Shown piece after piece: positions 1 to 6,692 of a stretch of DNA of 15,081 nucleotides. This stretch comes from JAZNQN01 sp045656005 (GTDB lineage Bacteria; Bacillota; Clostridia; UMGS1883; UMGS1540). Position numbers and translations under genes: made by a program. Under the pieces are notes generated by a model. The model searched no databases. It was not told where the DNA came from and saw only the letters and a list, made by a program, of their open reading frames with translations. The stretch is from the NCBI GenBank assembly GCA_045656005.1, contig JAZOQG010000068.1, positions 1-15,081 on the forward strand, read 5' to 3'. Each line of letters begins with the position of its first letter. Within the stretch, counting starts at the first letter, position 1.

Positions 1-183
1 TCAAGAATTACAAGATATGTTATAGCCGTTGCGGCAGATTTTCACTCATTCTATAATGATTGCCACATTAAAGGTGAAGAAACATCTCTTGCAAAAGCAC
101 GTTTAAGCCTTTGTGCCGCTACAAAACAGGTTATCAAAAACTGTCTTGATATATTGGGTGTTACAGCTCCTGAAAAAATGTAA
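1..183 (+). CDS. argS: Arginyl-tRNA synthetase, C-terminal end (partial)
   Basis: Only the last 60 codons are present, open at the left edge and ending in TAA. The translation (SRITRYVIAVAADFHSFY..., then KGEE, ...ARLSLCAATKQVIKNCLDILGV..APEKM) matches the usual C-terminal end of class I arginyl-tRNA synthetase, the helical DALR anticodon-binding domain, which almost always finishes with an LGVSAPEKM-like tail. The enzyme charges tRNA-Arg in the cytoplasm using ATP. The catalytic HIGH and KMSKS regions lie outside the window. The next gene begins 23 bases downstream on the same strand with its own ribosome binding site, so the two may be cotranscribed. The family call rests on the tail only but the match is characteristic. 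Confidence 0.9.
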   Translation, partial: SRITRYVIAVAADFHSFYNDCHIKGEETSLAKARLSLCAATKQVIKNCLDILGVTAPEKM

Positions 184-206
184 AAACATGAAAGGGGAAT
201 GTTTTA

Positions 207-1637
207 ATGAAAAAACCTTTTAAATCGCTGATTTGTTTACTTATATCACTTCTGCTTTTTGTTACCCCTGTTTTTGCAGATGGATTGCAGCTTTCAGGCG
301 AGGAACAATATAATGCTCTTAGCAGTATATCCTCATTTATAGAAATATATTATAAATTTGGTGCCGATGCGGCAGAGCTCAGAAGTGCGGCATTTCGCGA
401 AAAACTTATAAATCCTGATGCAGACCTGGCAAAAATGGTTGATGTAATGATGTCAAAACTTGACCCTCATTCTTCTTACCTTAGTCCCGAAGATTACAAA
501 CACCTTGTTGAGCAGTCTATAGAAGGTGAATTTTGCGGCATCGGAGTAAGTATTGCCGAACGCAGCGGCAGAGTAGTTGTTATCTCTCCCATTAAAGGCA
601 GCCCCGCAGAGGCGGCAGGTGTTAAGCCAAACGATATTATTTTCAGCATAAACGGCGAACTTGTTTTGGGTAAAAGTGTTGAATATATCCAAAGCCTTAT
701 TTTGGGCGAAGAAGGTACCGCCGTTAAGGTTGGCTTTTTACGTGGAAGCCAGGTTATAAATCTTGACCTGGTACGCTCAAAGATAAGAAATTCCGCCATT
801 TCACATAAGATTTTAGAAGGTAATATCGGTTATTTATCCGTTTCCTCCTTTAACAAAACAACCCCGGCGGATACAAGGGTTGCCTTAAAGGAATTTGACG
901 AAAAGGGAATTAATAAAGTAATAATCGACCTTCGCTATAACCCTGGCGGTGAACTTAACAGCGCTATCGAGTTTGCAAACATATTCCTCCCTAAGGGCCC
1001 TGTAGCAAGAATTGAACACAGGCAAGCGCAAAATAACGAAATCTATTATTCAAACAACACCCGCCTGAAATATAAATTGGCGGTTTTGATAAATGAAGGA
1101 AGTGCATCGGCTTCCGAGCTTTTTTCTGCGGCAGTTAAGGATACAAAGGCGGGCAAGCTCTTTGGAACAACCACCTATGGTAAAGGCACAATGCAAACCA
1201 TTATGGCTTATCCTCTTACGGGAGGTGCCATAAGACTTACCATTGCAGAATTTTTGTCACCCAATGGCAATACCATAAACGAAGTTGGGGTAGAGCCTGA
1301 TTATTACATTACCAATAAAACAAGCAAACACGATGCCTCTCACCTTCTTCCCATTGACGTGACAAAGGAATATCGTCATGGTGACAGAAGCGAGGACATA
1401 CGCGCCATTCAGCAACGCCTCGAGTTTTTGGATTATTACGAAGGCACACCAAATGGCATGCTTGATAATGCCACCTATGAGGCAATAAAAACCTTTCAGA
1501 CTTATAATTCTCTGCAGGTTACAGGCACAATAAATCTTGAAACTGCTATTTATATTAATAGTATTGACTATGAAAATATCGTGTTTAATGATGATTTGCA
1601 GCTTGAAGGTGCAATAGAATATCTTAAAAAAATATAA
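207..1637 (+). CDS. S41 family C-terminal processing peptidase (CtpA/CtpB type) with PDZ and peptidoglycan-binding domains
   Basis: A 476-residue exported serine peptidase. Residues 1-24 form a signal peptide (KKPFK, hydrophobic core, then PVFADG). A short helical region with the family motif LDPHSSYL (about 85-92) precedes a PDZ domain (about 105-190). The S41 core follows: GNIGYLSVSSF near 205, DLRYNPGGELNSA near 241-253, then the catalytic Ser301 in GSASASE and Lys326 in YGKGTMQT, with Gln330. The 25- and 4-residue spacing equals that of Bacillus CtpB. A PG_binding_1-type domain (about 394-450, EDIRAIQQRLEFLDYYEG..NG) closes the protein and should hold it at the cell wall. Such Ctp peptidases cut secreted or membrane-protein tails, in spore formers often in sporulation signalling; the substrate here is unknown. 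Start chosen for AAAGGGGA about 8 bases upstream of ATG. Confidence 0.93.
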   Translation: MKKPFKSLICLLISLLLFVTPVFADGLQLSGEEQYNALSSISSFIEIYYKFGADAAELRSAAFREKLINPDADLAKMVDVMMSKLDPHSSYLSPEDYKHLVEQSIEGEFCGIGVSIAERSGRVVVISPIKGSPAEAAGVKPNDIIFSINGELVLGKSVEYIQSLILGEEGTAVKVGFLRGSQVINLDLVRSKIRNSAISHKILEGNIGYLSVSSFNKTTPADTRVALKEFDEKGINKVIIDLRYNPGGELNSAIEFANIFLPKGPVARIEHRQAQNNEIYYSNNTRLKYKLAVLINEGSASASELFSAAVKDTKAGKLFGTTTYGKGTMQTIMAYPLTGGAIRLTIAEFLSPNGNTINEVGVEPDYYITNKTSKHDASHLLPIDVTKEYRHGDRSEDIRAIQQRLEFLDYYEGTPNGMLDNATYEAIKTFQTYNSLQVTGTINLETAIYINSIDYENIVFNDDLQLEGAIEYLKKI

Positions 1638-1729
1638 AGAAGGGGATGTAAAAAAGTCCAGACCGCAAAAAGGCTGAAAAATGTAATAGTATAGCAGGTT
1701 CTAAAACATTTTTTCCTATCCCAACAGAG

Positions 1730-1766
1730 AAGATGGTGTTAAAAATTAAATTTTTAACACCATCTT
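1730..1766. terminator. Bidirectional terminator between convergent ctp and mgtE
   Basis: A perfect 16-bp inverted repeat (arms 1730-1745 and 1751-1766, five-base centre) whose AAGATGGTGTT half is followed by an A/T-rich upper stem. It lies 93 bases beyond the peptidase stop and 40 bases beyond the mgtE stop. The downstream U tract is short on both strands, so efficiency is uncertain, but position and symmetry suit a shared terminator for the two converging transcripts. Confidence 0.75.
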
Positions 1767-1806
1767 TTACTTGCCTTTTTGCATTCTGAACTTTTTACAT
1801 TCAATT

Positions 1807-3141
1807 TTAAAATCCAAGTATTGTTTTTGCTATAGTAAAGTATATTGTAAGTGCACACGCATCAACAATCGTTGTAATTATGGGCGATGCCGCAACTGCG
1901 GGGTCAAGCCCTATTTTTTTTGCTCCTATCGGTAAAAGGCATCCCACCGACTGAGCAATAATGATTGTTGCATAAAGACTTAGTGACACAGTAAGTGCCA
2001 AAAACATATCTCTTCCGTTTAAAAGATAAATTCTCAGAATATTGAAAAGTGCAAGCACAGCGCCCACTAAAACGGCAACGGAAACCTCTTTCCACCAAAC
2101 CTTTAAAACATCTCTGCCCCTGATATCCCCAAGTGCCATACCACGGATAATAAGAGTAGATGTCTGTGAACCGCAATTCCCCCCTGTATCCATAAGCATT
2201 GGAATAAAGGATACAAGTACAGGCACTACAGTAAACGCACTTTCAAACCTTGTTATAATCGCCCCCGTAAAAGTAGCAGAAACCATCAAAATCAAAAGCC
2301 ACAAAATTCTGTGCTTTGCGTGGGAAAACACCTTTGTTTTAAGATAAGGCTCATCAGACGGAGTCATCGCCGCCATCTTTTCAAAGTCTTCAGTATTTTC
2401 TTCCTGAATAACGTCAATAGCATCGTCAATAGTTACAATACCAACAAGACGTCTTTCCTTGTCAACCACAGGGAGAGACAAAAGGTCATATTTGTTAAAC
2501 TTGTTTGCAACATCCTCTTTATCATCTTCTGTTGTTGCAAAAATTATGTTTGTGTCCATTATGTCGCCCACAATATCCTCGTAAGCAGACAAAAGCAATG
2601 TTTTAACAGTTACTATGCCTTCAAGTTTTCTGTTTTGGTCAGTTACAAAGCAGGTGTAAATTGTTTCTTTGTCAACACCCGTTTTTCTTATGTGCGAGAA
2701 AGCCTCCTGCACGGTCATTTCTTTTTTCAGGTCAATAAACTCAATTGTCATAATGCTTCCGGCACTGTCTTCCTCATACTGAAGGAAACGATTGATAAGT
2801 GCTCTTTTTTCGCGGTCAGTATTTTTAAGCATTCTCTTTACAACCGACGCAGGCATTTCCTCAATAAGGTCAACCGTATCATCAAGAAAAAGTTCATCAA
2901 TAATTGCCGAAAGTTCTCGGTCCGTTATAGCCTCTATAACGCTTTGCTGTGCTTCTGTTGACATGTAGCTGAAAATATCCGATGCCAGCTCTTTCGGAAG
3001 CATTCTGAAAATGCGGAGAAAATCCTCCTCTGCCAGTTCCTCAAACATAAGCGCAGTATCAACAACATTTTCCTCTGCAAGTATTTTTCGGATTTCAGAA
3101 AAATTCCTCATGTCAAGAAGCTCTTTTATTTTTTCATACAA
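1807..3141 (-). CDS. mgtE: Magnesium transporter MgtE
   Basis: A 444-residue Mg2+ channel of the usual MgtE length. The cytoplasmic helical MgtE N domain spans about 1-125 (LPKELASDIFSYM, LFLDDTVDLIEEMP). Two CBS domains follow (about 130-190 and 194-250); in the family these bind Mg2+ and close the pore when cytosolic Mg2+ is high. After a connecting helix come five membrane segments (about 275-444). PMLMDTGGNCGSQ (314-326) and the pore aspartate Asp427 in SPIITTIVDA are visible, the latter matching the selectivity Asp of Thermus MgtE. I place the start at TTG because AAGGAGGG lies six bases upstream; an ATG two bases further is out of frame, and the first in-frame ATG is codon 11. The gene converges on ctp and has an unusual regulatory leader (see separate entries). 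Confidence 0.96.
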   Translation of the reverse strand: MYEKIKELLDMRNFSEIRKILAEENVVDTALMFEELAEEDFLRIFRMLPKELASDIFSYMSTEAQQSVIEAITDRELSAIIDELFLDDTVDLIEEMPASVVKRMLKNTDREKRALINRFLQYEEDSAGSIMTIEFIDLKKEMTVQEAFSHIRKTGVDKETIYTCFVTDQNRKLEGIVTVKTLLLSAYEDIVGDIMDTNIIFATTEDDKEDVANKFNKYDLLSLPVVDKERRLVGIVTIDDAIDVIQEENTEDFEKMAAMTPSDEPYLKTKVFSHAKHRILWLLILMVSATFTGAIITRFESAFTVVPVLVSFIPMLMDTGGNCGSQTSTLIIRGMALGDIRGRDVLKVWWKEVSVAVLVGAVLALFNILRIYLLNGRDMFLALTVSLSLYATIIIAQSVGCLLPIGAKKIGLDPAVAASPIITTIVDACALTIYFTIAKTILGF

Positions 3142-3145
3142 AAAA

Positions 3146-3168
3146 AGCCCTCCTTAATAAGGACGGCT
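3146..3168 (-). promoter_or_regulatory. Terminator-like hairpin enclosing the mgtE ribosome binding site
   Basis: On the - strand, AGCCGTCCTT (3168-3159) pairs with AAGGAGGGCT (3155-3146) across an ATT loop, nine pairs with one G:G mismatch, followed directly by a run of T's that reaches the TTG start of mgtE. This has the form of an intrinsic terminator, yet its 3' arm is also the AAGGAGGG Shine-Dalgarno of mgtE. It could work by premature termination, by hiding the ribosome binding site, or both. The 5' arm segment CCGTCC can instead pair with GGGCGG at 3190-3185 (six pairs including one G:U), which would be the anti-terminator form. Confidence 0.6.
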
Positions 3169-3234
3169 ACTTAAAACGAATTCACCGCCCACATATATTT
3201 TGTTTTTACAACTTCGCCCCGGATGAGCGTCCAT
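3154..3234 (-). CDS. Putative 26-residue leader peptide of mgtE
   Basis: A short ORF between the mgtE promoter and mgtE, beginning MDAHPGRSCKNK and ending VLSSRPY, then TAA. It has AGGAAGTGA seven bases before its ATG, a one-mismatch copy of the ideal Shine-Dalgarno, so it is very likely translated. Its TAA opens into GGAGGG, the ribosome binding site of mgtE, and sits where the loop meets the 3' arm of a terminator-like hairpin. That arrangement suggests it regulates mgtE by where and whether the ribosome stalls, rather than acting as a free peptide. The Asp and Pro near the start recall the acidic and proline codons of enterobacterial mgtL, but there is no real sequence similarity that I can see. 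I do not recognise this peptide. Confidence 0.55.
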   Translation of the reverse strand: MDAHPGRSCKNKIYVGGEFVLSSRPY

Positions 3235-3270
3235 GAATCCGTCACTTCCTTTCAAAAATATTACTTATAT

Positions 3271-3299
3271 ATTATACTCCTTTTTTTTTCATTTGTAAA
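3271..3299 (-). promoter_or_regulatory. Sigma-A promoter of the mgtE leader
   Basis: On the - strand, TTTACA (3299-3294), a 17-base spacer and a perfect TATAAT (3276-3271). Transcription would begin near 3264, giving about 30 bases before the leader ORF and about 120 bases before mgtE. Confidence 0.75.
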
Positions 3300-3325
3300 T
3301 ATTTTTGAAAAAATTTTATTTAAGT

Positions 3326-3357
3326 AATAAGTATATTTTTATAAAAATATACTTATT
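3326..3357. repeat. 32-bp perfect AT-rich palindrome between divergent genes
   Basis: Arms 3326-3340 (AATAAGTATATTTTT) and 3343-3357 are exact reverse complements around a self-complementary AT, so all 32 bp are palindromic. It lies 27 bp upstream of the mgtE -35 box and about 30 bp before the ATG of the divergent + strand gene, overlapping where that gene's promoter must be (a weak TATACT sits in its right arm). It has no T tract, so a terminator role is unlikely. An operator for a dimeric regulator shared by both genes is the obvious guess; no regulator family is recognised. Confidence 0.5.
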
Positions 3358-3386
3358 TCAGAAACCAATATAAAAGGAAGGTGCAA

Positions 3387-4109
3387 ATGGACACACTTAT
3401 ATTCTTTTCTCCTGCAAAAGACAAAACCAAGGTCGGACATTATGATGACATAATACACAACGGGAAAAAAATACGCATAATCTACCATGCAGATAATCCA
3501 ACACCTTTGCAGAAACTTATTTTTTCCCTTAAAATCAGGAAACTTACGAAAAATGCATGTTTTTTTCAAAATAATTTTTCGTCAAAATATAAAGGTAAAA
3601 AAATTTACCACGATGGTGCAGAGCTTGCACTTTACCATCTTCCCCAAATTTTTTCCCTCACGGCAAATGGAAAGCCTATTGTAGTGTTGACATCAAGCAT
3701 AACACATATTTATCTTTTAAAACCTCTTATAATGAAAAACAAAAATATCACTTTTTTAACCCATTCAAGTCTTAAAGACGAGTTTTCCGAAAAACTTTTA
3801 GATGAATACGGAATTGGCAATGGCTGTCAGGACAGTTTGGATTTTTCAGGAAAAGCCACACTTATTATGCCCGGCGGTGAATTATTTCAAAAGCAGACTG
3901 CAGATGCTATAATCAATTTGAGCAAAGGGCCTATTCCGTGGCAATGTACGGAACCTGATAAAGTAATCTATAAAGTACCAGGGATTTTTAAAAATGTAAA
4001 GCATATTTTTCGCAATGCTCCCGCTTTGGAAACGGCACTTTGCTTTCTGGGGATGGATTTTTCGTGCGCAAAACCCATTTCGGTAAATTTCAACAAACAA
4101 AAAGTGTAG
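3387..4109 (+). CDS. Unrecognised conserved-looking cytoplasmic protein
   Basis: A 240-residue protein that I do not recognise. I chose the ATG (MDTLIFFSPAKDK) over the in-frame GTG two codons earlier because the SD-like AAGGAAGGTG overlaps that GTG and is well spaced for the ATG. No signal peptide or membrane segment is seen. Several short hydrophobic strands alternate with helices (KPIVVLTSS, NITFLTHSS, ATLIMPGGE), which suggests an alpha/beta fold, possibly Rossmann-like. HDGAELALYHLP, THSSLKDEF and PGGELFQK look like conserved-type patches, but there is no nucleotide-binding loop or metal-binding cluster that I can name. It stands alone on the + strand, divergent from mgtE across a palindrome and upstream of the separately promoted greA. 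Lysine-rich with ordinary codon use for the window. Reality as a gene is likely; function unknown. Confidence 0.7.
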   Translation: MDTLIFFSPAKDKTKVGHYDDIIHNGKKIRIIYHADNPTPLQKLIFSLKIRKLTKNACFFQNNFSSKYKGKKIYHDGAELALYHLPQIFSLTANGKPIVVLTSSITHIYLLKPLIMKNKNITFLTHSSLKDEFSEKLLDEYGIGNGCQDSLDFSGKATLIMPGGELFQKQTADAIINLSKGPIPWQCTEPDKVIYKVPGIFKNVKHIFRNAPALETALCFLGMDFSCAKPISVNFNKQKV

Positions 4110-4156
4110 AAAAATTAATAAATTGTTAAATTAAACAAGAAAATTAATAATTAGTA

Positions 4157-4185
4157 TTGACAATTATACTCTGTAATGATATAAT
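4157..4185 (+). promoter_or_regulatory. Consensus sigma-A promoter of greA
   Basis: TTGACA (4157-4162), a 17-base spacer and TATAAT (4180-4185), both hexamers perfect, with a TGn extension (TGA) directly before the -10 box. Expected start near 4192. This is the strongest promoter in the window and implies high constitutive expression of greA. Confidence 0.92.
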
Positions 4186-4196
4186 GTATAAAGTTA

Positions 4197-4230
4197 TGAA
4201 TAATTTCTGCGCCTTTGCGCACATTATTCA
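4197..4230 (+). promoter_or_regulatory. Stem-loop at the 5' end of the greA transcript
   Basis: TGAATAAT (4197-4204) pairs with ATTATTCA (4223-4230); inside, TGCGC pairs with GCGCA around a CTTT loop. It begins within a few bases of the predicted transcription start and ends before the AGGAGGT of greA, leaving the ribosome binding site free. No U tract follows, so it is not a terminator. A role in mRNA stability or start-proximal pausing is possible but unproven. Confidence 0.5.
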
Positions 4231-4251
4231 TTAGTTTAGGAGGTCAGAGTC

Positions 4252-4734
4252 ATGGTATCTGAAAAACAGGTTATACTTACCAGCGAAGGACTTAAAAAGC
4301 TTGAAGATGAGCTTGAAAATTTGAAAACAGTCCGCCGCAAAGAGGTGTCTGAAAAAATTAAGCAGGCATTGGCTTTTGGTGACTTATCGGAAAACAGCGA
4401 ATATGACGAGGCAAAAAATGAACAGGCTCAGGTTGAGCTTAGAATAATACAAGTTGAAAACATGCTTAAAAACGTAAAGATAATTGACGAGAGCGAAATT
4501 GACACCGATGTTGTAAGCATTGGCTCAAAGGTATTGGTTCACGATGTTGAGTTTGATGAGGATGTTGAATATACTATTGTTGGCTCAACTGAGGCAGACC
4601 CTGTAAAATCAAAAATTTCCGATGAATCACCTGTCGGCAAAGCATTGCTCGGCGCCAAAGTGGGCGAAACCGTTACAGCGGCAGTTCCATCAGGTGCAGT
4701 GCTTGAATTTAAAATTTTAGAAATCTCAAAATAA
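4252..4734 (+). CDS. greA: Transcription elongation factor GreA
   Basis: A 160-residue protein of normal GreA length. Residues about 8-78 form the N-terminal antiparallel coiled coil, whose tip carries GDLSENSEYDEAKNEQ with the acidic Asp44 and Glu47. In the family these reach through the RNA polymerase secondary channel and promote cleavage of the backtracked RNA 3' end. The C-terminal FKBP-like domain contains VSIGSKVLVHD, YTIVGSTEADP, ISDESPVGKALLGAKVGETV and ends LEFKILEIS, all typical. The start is fixed by AGGAGGT eight to ten bases upstream of ATG. It is a single-gene transcription unit between its own consensus promoter and a strong terminator. No anomalies. Confidence 0.98.
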   Translation: MVSEKQVILTSEGLKKLEDELENLKTVRRKEVSEKIKQALAFGDLSENSEYDEAKNEQAQVELRIIQVENMLKNVKIIDESEIDTDVVSIGSKVLVHDVEFDEDVEYTIVGSTEADPVKSKISDESPVGKALLGAKVGETVTAAVPSGAVLEFKILEISK

Positions 4735-4757
4735 AATGGAGCCATCGGCTCCATTTT
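4733..4757. terminator. Bidirectional intrinsic terminator of greA and the nif3-end operon
   Basis: AAAATGGAGCC (4733-4743) and GGCTCCATTTT (4747-4757) form a perfect 11-bp stem with an ATC loop. On + it is followed by GTTTT. On - the arm is followed by ATTTT, 39 bases beyond the Nif3-like stop. The left arm begins inside the greA stop codon. Confidence 0.9.
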
Positions 4758-4795
4758 GTTTTGAGTTTTTTCAGCACAAGTAGTATAAAATATAC

Positions 4796-5566
4796 TCATG
4801 CATTATTGAAAATATCTATATTATATTCCGAAACATGTGTTTCTACGTACCCTTCCAGTATCTTTTCAAAAAGCTTAGGTGCGAAAATTTCACTTTTGTA
4901 GTGAGGAATTTCTATAAAACCAACACCCGAAAAAACAAGGTCACGAACATTGTTATATTTAAGGTCACCTGATATATAAACGTCAGCACCCGATGCTACA
5001 GCGTCATATACGAGCGATGACCCACCACCGCTGCAAAGAGAAACTCTTTCTATCACTTTTTCGTCATTTCCTGAAAAACGTACATTTTCAAGAGAAAAGA
5101 GCACTTTGATTTTCTCCGCAAGCTCTCTTAAAGTAAGTTTTCCCTTTAAAGTTCCAACTCTGCCTATTCCAAAATCCCCACCGTCTCCCGTCATGGGGCA
5201 AGTATTTTCAACTCCTATAATTTCACACATTAAATCGCAAAGACCCCCCTTTGCGGCATCAAGATTTGTATGAGCACTATATAGTGCAATATTATTTTCA
5301 ATAAGAGTCAGTATGCATCTGCCCTCCGATGTGTCAGCAGTTATTTTTTTAATAGCACTAAACATTATAGGGTGATGGCTTACAATAAGACTTACCCCTT
5401 TTTTAACCGCCTCATTTGCCACAAACTCATCAACATCAAGACAAAGAAGCACGCTTTCGCATTCACGCTCTGCATCACCTATTAAAAGCCCTACATTGTC
5501 GTAATCCTCTGCCATATATTTTGGCGCGTAACTTTCTATAATTTCTGCCACTTGTGAAATTTTCAT
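4796..5566 (-). CDS. Nif3-like dinuclear metal centre protein
   Basis: A 256-residue member of the Nif3/YqfO (DUF34) family, known to form hexameric rings with two bound metal ions per subunit; the older label GTP cyclohydrolase I type 2 is a homology name, and the biochemical role in bacteria is unsettled. Visible motifs: AEDYDNVGLLIGD (19-31), SHHPIMF with His64 and His65, YSAHTNLDAAKGG with His99 and Asp103, a Gly-rich stretch LCSGGGSSL, GADVYISGDLKYN, and the C-terminal IPHYKSE giving His222 and Glu226. All expected metal ligands are present. This is the short form without the inserted PII-like domain of Bacillus YqfO. GGAGATGA precedes the ATG. It lies 19 bases behind the ATPase gene and is the last gene before the shared terminator. 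Confidence 0.92.
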   Translation of the reverse strand: MKISQVAEIIESYAPKYMAEDYDNVGLLIGDAERECESVLLCLDVDEFVANEAVKKGVSLIVSHHPIMFSAIKKITADTSEGRCILTLIENNIALYSAHTNLDAAKGGLCDLMCEIIGVENTCPMTGDGGDFGIGRVGTLKGKLTLRELAEKIKVLFSLENVRFSGNDEKVIERVSLCSGGGSSLVYDAVASGADVYISGDLKYNNVRDLVFSGVGFIEIPHYKSEIFAPKLFEKILEGYVETHVSEYNIDIFNNA

Positions 5567-5585
5567 ATAAGTTCATCTCCGAAAT

Positions 5586-6629
5586 TTAAAAAATACTGTT
5601 TATAAAAAGCTCTGTTTTTATCTGCAAACTGTCAAAATCCATTGCAGGCGAATAAAAACTTTCAAGAAACTGATGTGCCGCTCTAGCCTCTGAAAGTGCC
5701 GCCACCGCCTGCCTTAAAAGCACCGTAGCACTGCTGTAAGCCTCATCATTCCTTCCAAAGTTTTCACCCATATATTCATCAAGTTCTATAACCTTGTCAT
5801 AGCTTAAATGGTGATAATAATTGTAAGTTGTAATTGCAGTTTTAATATCGTTTATAACTATATGTTCCAGTTTTTTGTCAGGGAACATCGGACAATAAAA
5901 CGCCTCAACGCAGAAACCTCTGGTAAGTGCAGTTTCCATCACCTTTTTCAAAAGAATGTCACTTCCGTAACCACCCTTTACCGCTATGGTACTGCAAGAT
6001 GTAAATATGCTGTCCCCATAATTTATAAATCCGTCAGGTGTTATTGCGCTTAAGAACATTTTTCTTAGTTTCCCTGACTTTGGCATCGTTATTTTGGGCA
6101 AAATCAAATTGCAGAGCTTTTCTGCCTCCATATCAATTCCGTGAAGATACATATTGTTTTTATACATAAGCGATATGTCATGTATCACAGGCTGAGCTGC
6201 CTTCAAAAAATTATATGCCTTTTCAAACGCACGGCTTTTAAGTGCCGCAAAATGAATAATATCTACGCTATTTTCCTTGACCTTGTCGCTGTCAAGGAAA
6301 GGCGAAGTATCAAAAATTTCTCCCGAAACGCCTAAATATTTAGGGTCGTAGCAATGAGGCGGTGTGGCATCAAGCATTGCCACACGAAGCTTTGGGATAA
6401 AAAGTCCGTCAAGAGATGCGGGGTCTGACGAGCAGTGAAACACATCTATGTCATAGCCTTCTTCCTCTGCCCTTTTTAATACCTTTTTCATAATTGACGA
6501 CTTACCCATTCCCGAGCCGCCCTTAAAATATATCTTTCTGCTGCATTCCTTGTCATCGGCAATACTGTCAAAATGCGAATAAAATCCTTCAGGTGTATTA
6601 ACGCCTGCAAAAAAATGCCTGCTTGCCAC
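5586..6629 (-). CDS. PRK06851-type ATPase with two repeated domains, only the first with an intact P-loop
   Basis: A cytoplasmic protein of 347 residues from GTG (or 348 from the TTG just before it). I prefer GTG, eight bases after AAGGAG. It resembles the clostridial/bacillar family filed as PRK06851, of unknown function. The N-terminal half reads FFAGVNTPEGFYSHFDSI, then KGGSGMGKSS (Walker A, about 37-45), GYDIDVFHCSSDPASLDGLFIPKLRVAMLD. The C-terminal half repeats the plan: MFLSAITPDGFINYGDSI, then KGGYGSDILLKK, GFCVEAFYCPMFPDKKLEHIVINDIKTAI. The second loop has lost the GKS/T, so it should not bind ATP in the standard way. An internal duplication with one decayed site is therefore visible directly. 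It sits between hslO and nif3; no function follows from that context. Confidence 0.8.
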   Translation of the reverse strand: MASRHFFAGVNTPEGFYSHFDSIADDKECSRKIYFKGGSGMGKSSIMKKVLKRAEEEGYDIDVFHCSSDPASLDGLFIPKLRVAMLDATPPHCYDPKYLGVSGEIFDTSPFLDSDKVKENSVDIIHFAALKSRAFEKAYNFLKAAQPVIHDISLMYKNNMYLHGIDMEAEKLCNLILPKITMPKSGKLRKMFLSAITPDGFINYGDSIFTSCSTIAVKGGYGSDILLKKVMETALTRGFCVEAFYCPMFPDKKLEHIVINDIKTAITTYNYYHHLSYDKVIELDEYMGENFGRNDEAYSSATVLLRQAVAALSEARAAHQFLESFYSPAMDFDSLQIKTELFINSIF

Positions 6630-6692
6630 CAAATCAACTCCTTAATATATATTCTATATATATTATTGGAGTTTTTTATTTTGTGTGACAGT

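Noticed and set aside
1638..1729. Weak AAAAATGT/ACATTTTT hairpin after the S41 peptidase gene
   Set aside because: A/T-only stem with a long loop; the 16-bp repeat just downstream is a better terminator.
2311..2961. 216-codon reading frame on the + strand opposite mgtE
   Set aside because: It is the antisense shadow of a clear mgtE gene, Cys/Phe/Asn-rich and without any family pattern or ribosome binding site.
3139..3264. M-box (ykoK) magnesium riboswitch in front of mgtE
   Set aside because: The leader is only about 120 bases and lacks the conserved M-box elements I know; its length, short ORF and hairpin fit an attenuator better. I could not run a covariance model search.
6643..6665. AT-rich inverted repeat before the PRK06851-type ATPase as a terminator or promoter
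   Set aside because: It is simple TA-repeat sequence; no good -35/-10 pair with correct spacing and no T tract after a GC stem.
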